DNA of 64,000 nt, from contig NZ_BAABJI010000002.1 in NCBI RefSeq assembly GCF_039543225.1, positions 620,001 through 684,000 on the forward strand, given 5' to 3'. This DNA is from Mucilaginibacter defluvii. GTDB taxonomy: Bacteria > Bacteroidota > Bacteroidia > Sphingobacteriales > Sphingobacteriaceae. How positions within the stretch are numbered: position 1 is the stretch's first letter; every line of letters begins with the position of its first letter. The notes beneath the pieces are model-generated. The model saw nothing but the letters and a program-made list of their open reading frames with translations. It had not been told where the DNA came from and ran no database searches. Positions 62,198-64,000 of this stretch are shown here, in pieces. A program made the position numbers and the translations under genes.

Positions 62198-63232
62198 ATG
62201 AAAAAATTATATATCATCCTATCGTCTTTAATTTTATCCGCTTGCGTTTATACGCTTTTCGCAGAAAATTCAGGCGGCAAGAATTCTTTTAATATTATTG
62301 ATAAACCAATTGTTAAAGCACCACCGGGTACTCCTGTAGCCATTCATGGCCAACTACATGTAAGCGGGCGATACCTTAAAAACCAGCAAGGCGATAATGC
62401 TATGCTAAGGGGACAAAGCTATGGCTGGAGTAATTTTTGGCCACAGTTTTGGAACGCGGATGTGGTTAACTGGATGACTACCGATTTTAAGGTAGATGTA
62501 CTGAGGGCCGCCATGGGCGTTGAGTTTTCAGGTGGATATGTAAAAGGCAACCGCGCTGCCCAGGTTAAACTGGTAAAAACGGTTGTAGATGCAGCCATAA
62601 AAAACGGCATTTATGTTATTATTGATTTCCATGCCCATGATATTCATACGACCGAAGCGAAGGAGTTTTTTACTGAAATGGCAAAAACGTATGCCGGGTA
62701 CCCCAATATAATTTATGAACTGTATAATGAGCCTGACCATGAAACCTGGGATGACGTTAAGGCTTACTCCATAGAAATTATTAAAACGATCAGAAAGTAC
62801 GATGCCCACAACGTTATTCTGGTGGGTAATCCTAAATGGGATCAAAGTATTAAAACCGTAGCTAAATCGCCTATCACGGGGTTTAACAATATTATGTATA
62901 CAGTGCATTTTTACGCGGCATCACATGGCAAATGGCTGCGCGATGACTGTACATACGCGCTAAATAAGGGCATTCCGATATTTGTATCCGAATGCAACGG
63001 AACCGAAGCTACTGGCAGCGGCCGTATAGACTACAAAGAGTGGCAAGCCTGGTTCACCTATCTGGAAAAGAACCAGATAAGCTGGATAAACTGGTCCATT
63101 TCCGATAAGCGTAACGAACTGTGCTCCATCATTCAGCCAGGAGCCTCTGCCAAGGGTGGCTGGCCTGTTTCACAGCTGACAGAAACAGGTGCTTACATAC
63201 GCGAACGTTTGAGAGAATATAGTACGCGTTAA
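62198..63232 (+). CDS. GH5 (subfamily 2-like) endo-beta-1,4-glucanase
   Basis: A 344-residue protein with an N-terminal signal (LSSLILSAC, possibly SPII). It follows the GH5_2 pattern closely: VDVLRAAMGVEFSGGYV, IKNGIYVIIDFHAHD, the acid/base Glu in NIIYELYNEPDHETW, TVHFYAASHGKWLRDDCTYAL, the nucleophile Glu in IPIFVSECNGTEATGSG and the late WINWSISDK. These residues are those of Bacillus-type Cel5 endoglucanases. It would cut beta-1,4-glucan or a mixed beta-glucan at the surface for SusCD uptake. It follows the GH51-like gene by 54 bases. Confidence 0.9.
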   Translation: MKKLYIILSSLILSACVYTLFAENSGGKNSFNIIDKPIVKAPPGTPVAIHGQLHVSGRYLKNQQGDNAMLRGQSYGWSNFWPQFWNADVVNWMTTDFKVDVLRAAMGVEFSGGYVKGNRAAQVKLVKTVVDAAIKNGIYVIIDFHAHDIHTTEAKEFFTEMAKTYAGYPNIIYELYNEPDHETWDDVKAYSIEIIKTIRKYDAHNVILVGNPKWDQSIKTVAKSPITGFNNIMYTVHFYAASHGKWLRDDCTYALNKGIPIFVSECNGTEATGSGRIDYKEWQAWFTYLEKNQISWINWSISDKRNELCSIIQPGASAKGGWPVSQLTETGAYIRERLREYSTR

Positions 63233-64000
63233 CGTAGCTCTACCTGCATCCGCTTTGAGCTACTATTAATCGCGCGTGCCTGAAAATTCTGCATTATAAC
63301 AATGTAAATGGCAACTGGTATGGACAGATTACAGGTTCAGTCGTCAAAAGAGAGAGAACAATGGCGTTATTTACATGACCGTTTTAATTTTTTAAATCTC
63401 GTTTAAAAACCATCCCGATATGCCAGTAAAGTTGCTGAAATCGTAATGCATATTAAAAAAGCTGAATAAGCCTGTGCGTTTTACAAGCCCCATCGGTAGC
63501 AAGAAAGCTATTATCAATATAGTTGCCAACGGGCACCGTGAACATTCAGGCGCCTAACCCTAGAAAAAGGCGCGAATATCAAGGCACCTGTCTTTTGGTC
63601 TTGATGGCGTAAACAATACCGTATTGCTCAAAGTATTTAAATGACGATAGGTTGCACATGCCTGTTGTTAAATTCGATATATGAGGCAAATCCAACAAGT
63701 AAGGCTATGATCAGCAAGGCTGATATTAGTAAGGGTGCGGGATGCCGTGTATACAGCCAATAACCCCGCTGAAGATACAACTATAAATACCGCAAAATGT
63801 AAAACAGCCGGTAAGATAGATAACTACACGGTCTGGTTCAATTCGCCACTTAGTTTTGAATAAAGATTTGAGGTACATACTATTTAAGTAATTGTAAGCA
63901 ATCTATGCGTACCAAGCAATTGTTTTAGATTGAATACAACACGCCGCTATTCTCGATTTGTTTAAATTGAACAGCGTGAATAATCTCCGGCTCATCAATA
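63233..64000. other. Right-end region without a clear gene
   Basis: About 770 bases. Only a short protein-like stretch is visible on the plus strand near 63730-63862 (VRVRDAVYTANNPAEDTTIN, then KIDNYTVWFNSPLSFE and a stop); it has no start and no recognised family. No terminator or RNA gene was seen. Confidence 0.4.

Noticed and set aside
1..64000. CRISPR array, insertion sequence, integrase or transposase
   Set aside because: No regularly spaced repeats and no transposase or recombinase motifs were seen on either strand, despite signs of past integration near 17.3 kb.

Overview
The window looks like chromosomal DNA of a Bacteroidota in the Sphingobacteriaceae, most likely Mucilaginibacter or a close relative. 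This is inferred from gene content: SusC/SusD pairs, hybrid two-component regulators, FecI/FecR with an STN-type TonB receptor, many SPII lipoproteins, AT-rich intergenic DNA and few Shine-Dalgarno sites. No rRNA, CRISPR array or complete tRNA is visible.

Layout. (1) 1-3.7 kb: an exopolysaccharide export locus. A Wza-like lipoprotein and a Wzc-like chain-length protein (cut by the left edge) read leftwards. A NusG/UpxY-like antiterminator and a small HTH protein diverge from them. (2) 4.4-17.2 kb: a GH97 glycosidase and a DUF4397-like lipoprotein. Next come two tandem paralogous lipoproteins, an STN TonB-dependent receptor, FecR, FecI and an S41 protease, all leftward; the last four read as a cell-surface signalling and uptake module. 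(3) 17.3-44.4 kb: an accessory region that starts beside a degenerate tRNA 3'-end. It holds three Crp/Fnr paralogues, YtcJ-type amidohydrolases, two pirins, a flavin monooxygenase, an isochorismatase-type hydrolase, a cNMP-binding histidine kinase with a receiver-oxidoreductase fusion, OsmC, an alginate-export-like porin, a LytS/LytTR pair, LysR, ArsR, YceI and a quinone-oxidoreductase-like enzyme. Many genes here are broken by single-base frameshifts, truncations or illegitimate joins, whereas the long genes on either side are intact. (4) 44.5-63.2 kb: a polysaccharide utilisation locus. It has SusC, SusD, two IPT/TIG surface proteins, two hybrid two-component sensors, a GH51-like clan-A hydrolase and a GH5_2-type endoglucanase. 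The last 770 bases hold no convincing gene.

How the genes may work together. The operon at 31.3-23.5 kb, divergent from a Crp/Fnr gene, combines cupin-type pirins, a luciferase-like monooxygenase, a cysteine hydrolase and a two-component pair whose regulator is fused to a thioredoxin-reductase-like flavoprotein lacking the CxxC pair. This suggests a redox or electrophile-responsive system (inference). The PUL probably binds a beta-1,4-glucan-type polymer at the surface, cuts it with GH5 and a second hydrolase, imports oligomers through SusCD and senses them with the two hybrid kinases.
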